From: Flavobacterium omnivorum | Lineage (GTDB): Bacteria > Bacteroidota > Bacteroidia > Flavobacteriales > Flavobacteriaceae | DNA: 64,000 nt | NCBI RefSeq assembly: GCF_900099915.1 | Contig: NZ_FNDB01000012.1 | Coordinates: 31,633 to 95,632, forward strand | Reading direction: 5' to 3' | Part shown: positions 28,056 through 36,921 of the stretch, in pieces | How positions within the stretch are numbered: the first letter of the stretch is position 1 | Layout: the number at the start of each line of letters is the position of its first letter | Notes under the pieces: generated by a model | The model's input: only the letters and a program-made list of their open reading frames with translations | What the model was told of the DNA's origin: nothing | Database searches by the model: none | Translations under genes and position numbers: made by a program

Positions 28056-28688
28056 TTAAGATTTAGGTTTTAATTTTCCTTTATATGTTTTTTTAAACTT
28101 GTTATATCTCGGTATTGAAACGCCTTTCACATAAGGCTGATTGGGATTATTTTTTACATAATCTTGGTGATAGGATTCTGCTTCATAAAAATCAACAACT
28201 GGCTTTACCTCTGTTACAATAGGCGCAGCAAATACTTTATTTGCCGAAAGCTCTTTAATCTTATCTTCTATAATTTTTTTATCAGCAGGATTTTTATAAA
28301 AAGCAATAGAACGATAGGATGAACCCTTGTCTGGTCCTTGTTGATTAGGAGTTGTAGGATCTTGCGATGCAAAAAATACTGCTACTAATTCTTTATACGA
28401 AACCACTTTTGGATCATAAAAAACAGCCACTGCCTCTGCATGTCCAGTTCTGTTTGAACCTACATATTCATAAGTAGGGTTTTTAACATTCCCGCCTGTA
28501 TATCCTGACACTGCTTCATCTACTCCTACAACTGCTTCGAAAACGTGCTCCGTGCACCAGAAACAACCAGAAGCAAAAACAGCTACCGCCTTTCCTTTTT
28601 TAGGCACTAAAGACAATTTTTCGGTTTGTGCACTACAACTTATAATTGTAAACAACACGAGGGCATAACTTAGTATTTTCATTTTCAT
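28056..28688 (-). CDS. msrA: Peptide-methionine (S)-S-oxide reductase, lipoprotein form
   Basis: 210 residues. A lipoprotein signal ends in IISC (acylated Cys18), followed by the MsrA domain with the catalytic GCFWCTEHVFE (Cys42), VSGYTGG, TGHAEAV and SYHQDYV. Two Met codons (MKM) stand at the N-terminus and either could start. It reduces methionine-S-sulfoxide. First gene of an msrA-msrB operon. The lipidated form suggests repair of envelope proteins after oxidant stress. Confidence 0.95.
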   Translation of the reverse strand: MKMKILSYALVLFTIISCSAQTEKLSLVPKKGKAVAVFASGCFWCTEHVFEAVVGVDEAVSGYTGGNVKNPTYEYVGSNRTGHAEAVAVFYDPKVVSYKELVAVFFASQDPTTPNQQGPDKGSSYRSIAFYKNPADKKIIEDKIKELSANKVFAAPIVTEVKPVVDFYEAESYHQDYVKNNPNQPYVKGVSIPRYNKFKKTYKGKLKPKS

Positions 28689-28825
28689 CTTTTATTGTTT
28701 TTATTTTATAGAATCTATTCTATTGATTTTGAATTATTTATTTGTTGTGCGTATTCCGCAATTCAATCTTAAGTAATATACGTCTGATTTCTACATTTGG
28801 TTTTAAAACAATTCCTAAAGTTTTG

Positions 28826-29788
28826 TTAGTTTTTCACACTCAATGTCTCTAAAATCTTTTCTTCGAAACCTCCCAATGCTCTGATGGCGTAATCCACTTT
28901 CTTTTTGGTTTTATATTTATAAGATACTTCTAGGAAATTTTTAAACGGTACTTTAGGTTGTACTTCAAGCGCATCATTTTTTTTATAATTTACTTTAATA
29001 GGTATGTCTTTGTAATACGTAAAATATTCAGGATGGGTAATCACGCCTAAAGTGGAGCAGTCAAAAGGTATAAATCCTCTAATACCAAAATACTTCTCGT
29101 TTTTTTCCATCCAAGGTTGGACAATATCAAACAACCATTTATCAGCTTCTTCGTTTTGATCTAAACTAGCCAAATCTATGTTTCCTATATGCGTATACGA
29201 ACTCGGTTCATAGCCCGCAAATACCAGTGGTATTGGCGAATTTAAAACCACATCCATTGATTTAGTATCAAATTCATAGTTGTAATCAAACACATTCAAT
29301 TTTCCGTTTCCAGGATTGAAAGGCAAGCCGGGCGTTCTCGCTGCACAAATAGAAATCTTCACGATTTGCGGAATAATATCGGGGTGATTCTGAATCAAAG
29401 TAGCAATATTAGTCATAGGTCCTAAAGCCAATATGGTTAACTTATCTTTTTTCAACGCTTCATACAACGCTCTTGTTCCGTCATTTTCAACCCCTAAATC
29501 AGCTGCTTTTGGCGAACCTTTGTACACTGGAATTGCCGATCCTTTGTGATGCCATTTCAATATTTTGTTGATAATACCGTAGCTATAATCCACATAGGTA
29601 ATCGAACTAATACCTACAATCTCGATTTGAGGTTGTTTCAAAGCCATAATCAATGTGATACCATCATCTACTTCTCGGGGCGTTTTATCAGGCATTCCAA
29701 TCATAAGATCCGTATCAAACCATACTTTGGTCTGTGCTTGTAATTGTGCCGCAAGCATAAGCGTAACTAGTATTATTTTGATTTTCAT
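28826..29788 (-). CDS. Exported inosine-uridine-preferring nucleoside hydrolase
   Basis: 320 residues with signal peptide MKIKIILVTLMLAAQLQAQ. The nucleoside hydrolase fold is shown by VWFDTDLMIG, EVDDGITLIMAL, LALGPMTNIATLI and the FDYNYEFD segment. The calcium motif is diverged: the family usually has DTDPGxDDA, here DTDLMIGMPDKTPREVDDG, with an insertion between the aspartates. It should split ribonucleosides into base and ribose outside the cytosol. A sugar-kinase-like gene lies 245 bp upstream on the same strand. Confidence 0.85.
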   Translation of the reverse strand: MKIKIILVTLMLAAQLQAQTKVWFDTDLMIGMPDKTPREVDDGITLIMALKQPQIEIVGISSITYVDYSYGIINKILKWHHKGSAIPVYKGSPKAADLGVENDGTRALYEALKKDKLTILALGPMTNIATLIQNHPDIIPQIVKISICAARTPGLPFNPGNGKLNVFDYNYEFDTKSMDVVLNSPIPLVFAGYEPSSYTHIGNIDLASLDQNEEADKWLFDIVQPWMEKNEKYFGIRGFIPFDCSTLGVITHPEYFTYYKDIPIKVNYKKNDALEVQPKVPFKNFLEVSYKYKTKKKVDYAIRALGGFEEKILETLSVKN

Positions 29789-30033
29789 AACGTGTTTTTT
29801 AAATTTTTTTATAACGTAAATTTGCGAATTTTTGTTTTTTCTAATTTCTTTTCATCATTTCCTTTGTCATTGAATTTGCTTATTCATAAATCTAAAATAA
29901 ATTTTTGCCATGGATTAAGGTATTTAAATTGATTTTTATTACCCATAAATCTCTAGTGCTATTTCCTAGCTTTTGGATTGTATCATCTAGATATTTCTCC
30001 GTCATAATTTTGGACTTTAGATCCAAAAATCAA

Positions 30034-31023
30034 TTATTTTAAAATTAATTCTCGCGCAAAGGCCAATAAATCCGCTTTGGTTTTTAAATCCATTTTTAAA
30101 GGCAGTTGCGCTAACCCTATGATTCTACGCATAATTTCTATTCCAATAAAACCATTCAAAATAGCGGTATTTAACTCGTCAAAAGAAGAGTAGTTTTCCT
30201 TTACAAAAGCAATTGTTGACTCCTGTTGTGTCGTCAGATACAAATGGGCGAGCAATACACCCAAATCAAATTCCCGCAAGCCATAAAAACAAAATTCTGG
30301 ATCGATAACCTTAATTCCATCAGATGTTTTTAACCAACTTCCAGGATAAAAATCTCCGTGTAATAAATAGTTCCCTTTTGAAAGGTACAGCGAACCCAAT
30401 CGCTCCATCTTTTCTTTTAATTCAGCGTCTTTTTTATAAGGCATCGCTACCATTTGCAAACCCACTTGAACTAAATCCAAATCAAATCCATTTTCTACTT
30501 TAAAAGGATACTCAAAAAGATGTTCGTAATTTAATGCTTTCATTTCTGCATTTGCTAGCTCATCATCAACAACCGTTTTTTCAAAACATTGGTGCAAACT
30601 ATTTATATAATTCACTAACTGCAGCAACTCTTCATCTGGTATTCTTCCTTTTAAATCATACAAAACGGTATAATCATTGGACTTCCCTAAATCCTCCAAA
30701 GCAATTAAATTATTAACAGCATCAATACCCAAAAGTGTTGGCATTAAATCCTGCACTTCTTTGGCGCTTGCTATCTTTTGATAAAAAGCAGCTTCAGTTA
30801 GTACGCGGTTTTCAGGTGCTAAAACCTGAGGATATTTCTCTACGTAACCGCTAGATTGCTTAAGAATAAAAGAGCGCTTGACTGCTTCTATTCGCAACAC
30901 ACGATTCATATTTCCCTCACCTGGTTTAGATACAGAAACAATCGTTTCACCGTCCGTTAACCATTTTTGTTGGTATAAATAAGCAGCCAATTCTTCTGGC
31001 TTGTTTGCATTTAGTATAAACAT
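30034..31023 (-). CDS. APH-fold kinase, methylthioribose-kinase-like
   Basis: 329 residues. The nucleotide loop is KPGEGNMNRVLRI and the lysine is in SFILKQSSGYVEKY. The catalytic site is LLHGDFYPGSWL and the metal site is VIDPEFCFYGLREFDLG. The HGDxxxGS plus DPEFxFYGxxxFD order is the one in S-methyl-5-thioribose kinases (MtnK) rather than in aminoglycoside phosphotransferases. It would phosphorylate a ribose-type sugar. Inference: it works with the neighbouring nucleoside hydrolase in salvage. A true MtnK role would need the rest of the methionine salvage pathway, which is not in the window. Confidence 0.8.
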   Translation of the reverse strand: MFILNANKPEELAAYLYQQKWLTDGETIVSVSKPGEGNMNRVLRIEAVKRSFILKQSSGYVEKYPQVLAPENRVLTEAAFYQKIASAKEVQDLMPTLLGIDAVNNLIALEDLGKSNDYTVLYDLKGRIPDEELLQLVNYINSLHQCFEKTVVDDELANAEMKALNYEHLFEYPFKVENGFDLDLVQVGLQMVAMPYKKDAELKEKMERLGSLYLSKGNYLLHGDFYPGSWLKTSDGIKVIDPEFCFYGLREFDLGVLLAHLYLTTQQESTIAFVKENYSSFDELNTAILNGFIGIEIMRRIIGLAQLPLKMDLKTKADLLAFARELILK

Positions 31024-31041
31024 ATTTTATATTTTTTATTT

Positions 31042-31140
31042 GGGGCGTTCCCGCCAAAAAAAGGCGGGCAGGCTAGCCGCTACAATCTTTTTTGGTCTAA
31101 AAAGCCCAAAAAAGGATTTTCACTCCTATCCTTAACGCAG
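31042..31140. repeat. Interspersed palindromic repeat, Flavobacterium type
   Basis: Two hairpins: CCCGCC / GGCGGG (31050-31068) and CTTTTTTGG / CCAAAAAAG (31087-31114). They are set in a frame of GCTAGCCGCTACAAT and AAGGATTTTCACTCCTAT ending AACGCAG. A diverged copy lies at 54783-54866. Elements of this look recur between genes in Flavobacteriia, as far as I know. Confidence 0.75.
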
Positions 31141-31194
31141 TGTAGTATTAAATTCAAAACCCGTCAATCTCACACTCCTTGCAACATAGCCGCT

Positions 31195-34170
31195 TTAAAA
31201 TAAATAACGTACTCCAAACTGAAACTGTCTTGGAGGCGAAGCATTTCGTTGGGTAAACAATCCGCTTGCACTAGAGCCACCTTGAATTTGGTTACTTTGA
31301 GTCGCATTATTACTGTATCCGCTTAAATTTTCAGCATTAAATATATTAAAAACATCGGCACGCAATTCTAACTTATTATTTCCTGTAATTTTGAACTGGT
31401 GTTGTACTCCTAAATCAAAACAGGTGCTCCATGGCAAGCGATCATTATTCCTGCCTTCTCCTGGAAAACGATCACTATTTCCTTGATACGCATCAGAGAA
31501 ACTAGCTCCATCTCCATTCAAATCTGTTGTTCCAAAACCAAGCGGAATTCTATTTATTGGTTGCCCACTTTGCAATAAACCAGCTAAGGTTACCGCTGTT
31601 CCTTTAAAGGGATAGTAACTGTAAATTCCGTTAATATTATGAGTTCTATCATTTACTGATGGTCCCCATTCCTTCGCATAATTATTCGCATCCGAAGGTC
31701 TAAAGTTAATTCCATCCGTATCATTTTTACTGGATGACAATGTATAATTCAATCGATAGGAATAATTATCGGTACCTCTTGTTTTTTGATAATTTAAACT
31801 CATGGCGTAATATCTCGATTTCCCTTCGTTTTCACTAACAATCACATTTCTAGCAATTCCAGTAACCCTTTGTCCATTTAGGATCGCACTTCCGTTAGTT
31901 ATAGGAATTGGTCGGCTCGCATCGGCTTCAGCCTGAGTTCTAATGACTACATTATTAGGGTCAATGGCGTATTCAGCAGCTGCATTAAGATTGCGCAAAC
32001 GGGTAAGATTCTCGCCTCTATTGTGTACCACATCAACAAAAAACAATCTTTCATCCGATAATTGCAATTGGTATCCCATCATAAATTCATGAGAATAGGC
32101 ATTTTTATAGCCATTAGGATTTAAAATTCTGCGCTCGTTAGAAAAGATATTCTCTCTTTGTCCTTGTAAATCGGCTGCAGAAGGCCCTTGTAAATAACTT
32201 ACCCCAGAAACCGTAGCCCCTAAGTTTCCGTTGTAGGTAATTCGATCAATATTGGTATCGACTGGTAAAATTCCTAATTTTTTTAACTCTTCTAATTGTA
32301 ATTTATAGCTTTGTGAAGTCGTGTTTTGTTGCAAAGCATCGCTGTAAAGTGCATAGTTTATTTTATCATACGAAATCCCGTAACCTCCGCGTAAGCTGCT
32401 AGAATTATCTAATTTATAGTTAAAATTAAAACGGGGTGCTATGTTGTTGTAATCGCCTTTGTCGCTTCCTCCTTTTGATAGATTATCATAATCATAACGT
32501 AATCCTAAAGTTAGATTCAATCGATCCGTAACCGACCATAAATCTTCTATGTAAGCCGAATAAATATCTTGATTGGTACCAAAAGAAGTAGGACGCAATT
32601 CTACATTATAATTAATAACCTGTACCTCTTGCGGAATATCATTCACATTCAAACCTCCGCCTACACCACTATTTCTTATTGCATCAATTTGGGTTTGATT
32701 CAGTTTTACTCGATAATTTCCTACTGGATTCCCACCTCCAAACAATTGATGATCCCCTCGAATAAAATTTACTCCTGCTTTTAAAGTATGCTTTTCAGTG
32801 TAATATTTTACTTTTTGTTGAAATTGTATTGTATTTTCAATCGCATCAAACACATAACCTGGGTTACCAATCACCCCTAATGTTTCATCATTAACCCCTA
32901 AAATCGTTACTTGAGAACTATTCGGATTAAATGGTTTGGCATAATTCCATCGAAAACGGCTGTATTGCACATTTGTTTCTCCAGAAAAATTTCCAAATTT
33001 ATAGCTGTTTTTTAAAGCTAATAAAATACTATTCCGTTCTTGTTCGTTTCCAGCAGATCTAAAAGTCGAACCGCCATCGAGTCCGCCACCTTGACGCTCC
33101 ACAGCTACTCTACCAATGTTGGCACGAAAGGACGAGTTGAAATTAGCGTTCCAAATTTGGTCCATTTTAGATGAAAAATAATCAAATGTATTGGTCCCTC
33201 TTACTGTTTCTGTAATTCCGAGTTGAGGTACATTTAACAAGTTGTCTTTGATGTCAGTGGTATGTTCAAAATTAAAATAATAAAAGGTTTTGTCTTTGGT
33301 AAAAGCGCCTCCTATTCCTGCTCCAGTTTGATATCTTGAAAAACCATTTTTAACTTGGTTTCCTGACAAATCCCTTTGAGCAAAGCTTGATTTTCCATCT
33401 ATGGATGGTCCAGGTCTTGTAATGAAGAACACCTCTCCCGTAGTTTCATTTGAACCCGAACGTGGCGTAATATTTATGATTCCACTTCCCGTTAAACCAT
33501 ATTCAGCAGAGAAATTATTAGTCAAAACCGTAATATCTTTTACAAACCCAGAAGGAATTGCAAATTTTTGTCCTCCTAAAAAACGTTCGTTATTATCCAT
33601 TCCATCAATTAAATAGGACGTATATTGAGAACTCGCTCCGTTAATACTTACGTTTGCCGCTTCTGGAAAGAAACCTGTTGCTTGCGAAACATTAGGTAAA
33701 CGGAATAAAACTCTGGTGATGTCGCGACCTTCTATGGGGATTTCCTGAATTTCAGTAGCTTTCATTTCAAAGGACACTTCGGCATCCCGGCGATTTATTT
33801 TTGAATTTGATCCAGACGAGATGACAACCTCATCTAATTCTTGTGAACCACTTTTTCTTAGCACTAGCGTCACATTCGGATTTTGATTGGAACGAATATC
33901 AATAAAATCAGAGCTTTCAGCGGCGTAGTACTGCGTTGCCGCAACAATAACTTGATACCCATCAAGTGCTTCTAGGCTCCTGAAAATCACTTTCCCTTGT
34001 GAATTTGAAATTTGTCGTACTTGTAAATTTCTACTTTTGTTTTCTAAAGTTATAGCTAAATTAGAAACTGGTTTTTGTGTGACTGCATCAATTACAGAAA
34101 CGGTTAAATCTTGTTGAGCCATAGCTATTGTTGAGATACACAGCAATGCCCAAATATAAAATTGCTTCAT
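31195..34170 (-). CDS. TonB-dependent outer membrane receptor with carboxypeptidase-like N-domain
   Basis: 991 residues. Signal peptide MKQFYIWALLCISTIAMAQ, then a carboxypeptidase-regulatory-like beta domain (about 20-105), a plug domain with IPIEGRDITRVLFRLPN and VSINGASSQYTSYLIDGMD, then a long beta-barrel ending in an aromatic FQFGVRYLF. The plug and barrel resemble the OmpA-like/Oar-type receptors rather than SusC: there is no SusD gene behind it. It imports or binds a large ligand using TonB energy. It starts 42 bp after a DUF2064 gene, which suggests co-transcription. Confidence 0.92.
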   Translation of the reverse strand: MKQFYIWALLCISTIAMAQQDLTVSVIDAVTQKPVSNLAITLENKSRNLQVRQISNSQGKVIFRSLEALDGYQVIVAATQYYAAESSDFIDIRSNQNPNVTLVLRKSGSQELDEVVISSGSNSKINRRDAEVSFEMKATEIQEIPIEGRDITRVLFRLPNVSQATGFFPEAANVSINGASSQYTSYLIDGMDNNERFLGGQKFAIPSGFVKDITVLTNNFSAEYGLTGSGIINITPRSGSNETTGEVFFITRPGPSIDGKSSFAQRDLSGNQVKNGFSRYQTGAGIGGAFTKDKTFYYFNFEHTTDIKDNLLNVPQLGITETVRGTNTFDYFSSKMDQIWNANFNSSFRANIGRVAVERQGGGLDGGSTFRSAGNEQERNSILLALKNSYKFGNFSGETNVQYSRFRWNYAKPFNPNSSQVTILGVNDETLGVIGNPGYVFDAIENTIQFQQKVKYYTEKHTLKAGVNFIRGDHQLFGGGNPVGNYRVKLNQTQIDAIRNSGVGGGLNVNDIPQEVQVINYNVELRPTSFGTNQDIYSAYIEDLWSVTDRLNLTLGLRYDYDNLSKGGSDKGDYNNIAPRFNFNYKLDNSSSLRGGYGISYDKINYALYSDALQQNTTSQSYKLQLEELKKLGILPVDTNIDRITYNGNLGATVSGVSYLQGPSAADLQGQRENIFSNERRILNPNGYKNAYSHEFMMGYQLQLSDERLFFVDVVHNRGENLTRLRNLNAAAEYAIDPNNVVIRTQAEADASRPIPITNGSAILNGQRVTGIARNVIVSENEGKSRYYAMSLNYQKTRGTDNYSYRLNYTLSSSKNDTDGINFRPSDANNYAKEWGPSVNDRTHNINGIYSYYPFKGTAVTLAGLLQSGQPINRIPLGFGTTDLNGDGASFSDAYQGNSDRFPGEGRNNDRLPWSTCFDLGVQHQFKITGNNKLELRADVFNIFNAENLSGYSNNATQSNQIQGGSSASGLFTQRNASPPRQFQFGVRYLF

Positions 34171-34212
34171 TTGGTTTGAAAAATTAATTTAAAAAAGGAT
34201 TAAACGGAAATT

Positions 34213-34899
34213 TTACACGTAAAACGGTGATCCTTTATTAAAATTAAAAGCGTGATAATCCAAAGAATATAATCTTATTTCAAAATCATTTTGAACTGCA
34301 AAATTGTATAAAAACGAAAGTAGTGATTTTCTAAAACTATCAGAGAATGATAATTTTTGAGTTGCTTTTTTGAAATCGGAGGCGTTATTGCAATCATTTA
34401 AATACGGAAGATATTCGATTGATTGCGTTCTGTAAAGCATTTGCAAAGCAGTAAAAACGCTTTTGGTTTGCCATGGAATAGTTATAAATAGGTCGGCATT
34501 AAATTTCAACTTTGAAACACCTATTAAATAAGCGCCACCCGAATAATCAGACCCTATAACTAAATCATTCCTCCTTAAATCTCGTTCGGCTTGAAGCAAA
34601 TGATGGGCTTTCAATTCAATGCAATCATTTCCTATGACAATTACTTTATCGAAACCTTTGGCAAAAATAGTTTCAATTGAATGCGTTATTCTCTCTCCGA
34701 AAGTGGCACCCACCTGATCATTTTCATTTGAAATAAAATAGGGTAATTTGGCGTGTTGACTAATTTTAATACTATGATCATTCATTTTCTTCCACAACAA
34801 AACATTTTGCTTAAAGGAGGAAGCAATTGGTTTTAAGATACTTACTCTACTTTCGCTTTGCGCAAAAAGCAGAATGGCTGTGGTGCTGGAATAATCCAT
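34213..34899 (-). CDS. DUF2064 / TIGR04282-like protein, second diverged copy
   Basis: About 228 residues from MDYSSTTAILLFAQSE; longer in-frame starts at 34911 and 34947 are possible. It shares the family layout with the protein at 11912: an N-terminal ILLFAQ strand, FGERITHSIE, VIGNDCIEL in place of IIGSDLFDL, and GSDYSGGAYLIGV in place of GPAEDGGYYLLG. The N-terminal basic loop (GKVKTRL) is lost, so donor binding may have changed. It precedes the TonB receptor gene by 42 bp. The function is unknown. Confidence 0.75.
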   Translation of the reverse strand: MDYSSTTAILLFAQSESRVSILKPIASSFKQNVLLWKKMNDHSIKISQHAKLPYFISNENDQVGATFGERITHSIETIFAKGFDKVIVIGNDCIELKAHHLLQAERDLRRNDLVIGSDYSGGAYLIGVSKLKFNADLFITIPWQTKSVFTALQMLYRTQSIEYLPYLNDCNNASDFKKATQKLSFSDSFRKSLLSFLYNFAVQNDFEIRLYSLDYHAFNFNKGSPFYV

Positions 34900-34974
34900 T
34901 ATTAAATTCATAAATCTATAGACGATAGTTTTTGTTTTTACTGACAAAAAAAGAATAAATAATTAAAAACCAGT

Positions 34975-35148
34975 TCATTCGTTACCCATTGACTTTATAT
35001 TGGATATAAAAATAAGCTTTTCTAAATCATTGTTAGCAATTAATTTTTGAGGTAAATGCTTTGGTAAATTTGAAAGACATTGGACGAAAGACCAAAAGAA
35101 AAAATTGTACTTTTTATCAAAATAGTTTTCGATTAACTTCACCTTCAT
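34975..35148 (-). CDS. Possible small protein, unrecognised
   Basis: 57 residues starting MKVKLIENYFDKKYNFFFW, 75 bp upstream of the DUF2064 gene on the same strand. The composition is plausible but I see no motif or family. It may be chance in an AT-rich spacer. From 35175 to 35345 there is only one small hairpin (TTCTCCA / TGGAGAA, 35319-35340). Confidence 0.22.
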   Translation of the reverse strand: MKVKLIENYFDKKYNFFFWSFVQCLSNLPKHLPQKLIANNDLEKLIFISNIKSMGNE

Positions 35149-35348
35149 AGCCGACCGGAGCGAACACAACAACTATTTTTGAAATAGAGTGTAAAATTAT
35201 AGATTCGGAAATAGAAGGTCCGCTGGGTTAGCATAACATATTTTCCTTTTTCTAAATTTAATTTTACTACCTTAATTTCTGTAGGCGATAAACTTATCCA
35301 ATTTCTATCACATCAAGCTTCTCCATTTTTAGTTGGAGAAATAAAAAA

Positions 35349-35380
35349 AAATCGGAACAAGATTAATCCTGTTCCGATTT
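35349..35380 (-). terminator. Intrinsic terminator after the SIMPL gene
   Basis: Perfect 11-bp stem AAATCGGAACA / TGTTCCGATTT with a loop containing GATTAATC. On the minus strand it runs into T8. It lies 47 bp after the SIMPL stop. Confidence 0.82.
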
Positions 35381-35426
35381 CAAAAATTATTATTTAAACT
35401 AGCTCGTTTAAAAAGCTGTATTTTCT

Positions 35427-36116
35427 TTATTCTAAAATAAAACTAACTGTTACATTAGCCGTAATATTTATTTCACCTACTGCAAGTGTCTCTCTTGGAG
35501 CTCTAGTATCACTCATTTCCATGGTTTTCATAGCTGCATACATAGGTTGTGGGGAATAGGTTTGTGAATTATCAGATATGGTCATGGCACGTCCTATTTT
35601 TTGACCCAAAACTGAAACATAGTCTTCTGCTTTCAATTTCGCTTCTTTCATTGCTAATTTTCTAGCCTCCGATTGATATTGAGCTAATTTTGAAGATTGG
35701 AACGTAACATTATCAATTCTGTTAATTCCTTCGTCAACTAAACCTTCCATCAATTCATCATACTTTGATAAATCTTTCAATAAAATCTCTATAGTTTGAG
35801 TTGCATTATAACTGTGTTTCTTTTTCTCGTAATCGTATTGTGGATTTAATGAAACGCGTTGTGTTTTATAATCTGCTGGTGCCAAGTTCATTTTTTTGAT
35901 GAATTTTAAAACAGCCTCAATCTTTTCATCATTTTGCTTTTTAACATCTTTAGCATTATTTCCTTTCGTTTCTACAGTCACAGCTATAGAAGCCTGATCT
36001 GGAACAACCTTAACTTTCCCTTCTCCACTTACATTTATTTGTGGTACTTGTTTAATTTCTTGTCCGTAAGACATGGAGATAAATAACATCGACAAAATTA
36101 ATAGTGCTTTTTTCAT
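35427..36116 (-). CDS. SIMPL-domain (DUF541) exported protein
   Basis: 229 residues: signal peptide MKKALLILSMLFISMSYGQ, then the SIMPL/DUF541 domain with INVSGEGKVKVVPDQASI, VETKGNNAKDVKKQND, RVSLNPQYDY and ITANVTVSF at the C-terminus. Proteins of this family are periplasmic or outer-membrane and of poorly known function, often linked to oxidative stress. Its stop is followed by a clear terminator. The rhomboid gene lies 51 bp upstream on the same strand. Confidence 0.88.
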   Translation of the reverse strand: MKKALLILSMLFISMSYGQEIKQVPQINVSGEGKVKVVPDQASIAVTVETKGNNAKDVKKQNDEKIEAVLKFIKKMNLAPADYKTQRVSLNPQYDYEKKKHSYNATQTIEILLKDLSKYDELMEGLVDEGINRIDNVTFQSSKLAQYQSEARKLAMKEAKLKAEDYVSVLGQKIGRAMTISDNSQTYSPQPMYAAMKTMEMSDTRAPRETLAVGEINITANVTVSFILE

Positions 36117-36167
36117 TTTTTGTTTGATTTAATTGTTTGTACTAATTCCTTTTCAAAAGTTATGCCA

Positions 36168-36806
36168 CTATAGCTTTCCCATTTTCTCCATTACAAAAAG
36201 AATAAGTATCGGGATGGCCAATAATACTACCATCAACGTGTGATCTACTAATAATGTTGGCTCTTTTACTAGTGTAATCAAATAACCTCCCATAGCTCCT
36301 CCAAAATGGGCTGTGTGTCCAATGTTATCATTTTTAGCCTTCATCCCATAAATAGAGTACAACAAATATAATATTCCAAAAATATAAGCGGGCATTGGAA
36401 TGATAAAAAAGATTCCTAACATCATATCTGGTTGTAACAATATTGCCGAATACAAAACTCCAGTAACCGCTCCAGATGCACCTACAGCTCTATAACCATA
36501 ATCGTTTTTATGAAAAACCATCGTTAGTAAACTACCAAAAATTAAACTACCAAAATAAACTAAAACAAATGAAAAGCTCCCTAAATAACTAATAACTACT
36601 GGAGCGAAAAACCAAAGCGTCAACATATTAAAAATCAAATGCGTCATGTCAGCATGAAGAAAACCAGAAGATAACATCCTGATTTGTTCTCCGGAACGAA
36701 TACTTCCAACATGGAACTCATATTTTCTAAAAAAAGAAAGGTCATTAAACCCTTTGTAACTAATTAAAACATTTACTACAATTATTGCTATTAAAACGGT
36801 AGTCAT
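36168..36806 (-). CDS. Rhomboid family intramembrane serine protease
   Basis: 212 residues, six hydrophobic helices. The catalytic Ser111 is in GASGAVTG and the catalytic His167 in HTAHFGGAMGG. HADMTHLIFNM is the conserved rhomboid helix-2 sequence. It cuts transmembrane segments of other proteins in the inner membrane. It is 51 bp from the SIMPL gene, so the two may share a transcript, although no partner or substrate can be named. Confidence 0.92.
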   Translation of the reverse strand: MTTVLIAIIVVNVLISYKGFNDLSFFRKYEFHVGSIRSGEQIRMLSSGFLHADMTHLIFNMLTLWFFAPVVISYLGSFSFVLVYFGSLIFGSLLTMVFHKNDYGYRAVGASGAVTGVLYSAILLQPDMMLGIFFIIPMPAYIFGILYLLYSIYGMKAKNDNIGHTAHFGGAMGGYLITLVKEPTLLVDHTLMVVLLAIPILILFVMEKMGKL

Positions 36807-36897
36807 AAAGTATATTTATTGTGAATTGTAAAGATAGTCATTCTAAAATACGGACACAGTAAGCTGTCAAAATTTATATCAGTCTACATTTTTGACT

Positions 36898-36905
36898 TAT
36901 ATTTG
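36898..36905 (+). promoter_or_regulatory. Candidate -7 element before the acyltransferase gene
   Basis: TATATTTG matches the flavobacterial -7 consensus TAnnTTTG exactly and ends 16 bp before the ATG at 36922. No good TTG stands at the -33 position. Confidence 0.42.
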
Positions 36906-36921
36906 CAAGAAAAATAACGGC

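Noticed and set aside
30034..31023. Aminoglycoside phosphotransferase (resistance gene)
   Set aside because: The motif order around HGDFYPGS and DPEFCFYG matches methylthioribose-kinase-like enzymes rather than resistance kinases.
31195..34170. Calling the TonB receptor a SusC-type polysaccharide utilisation receptor
   Set aside because: There is no SusD-like gene downstream, and the domain order fits the Oar-like carboxypeptidase-domain receptors better.
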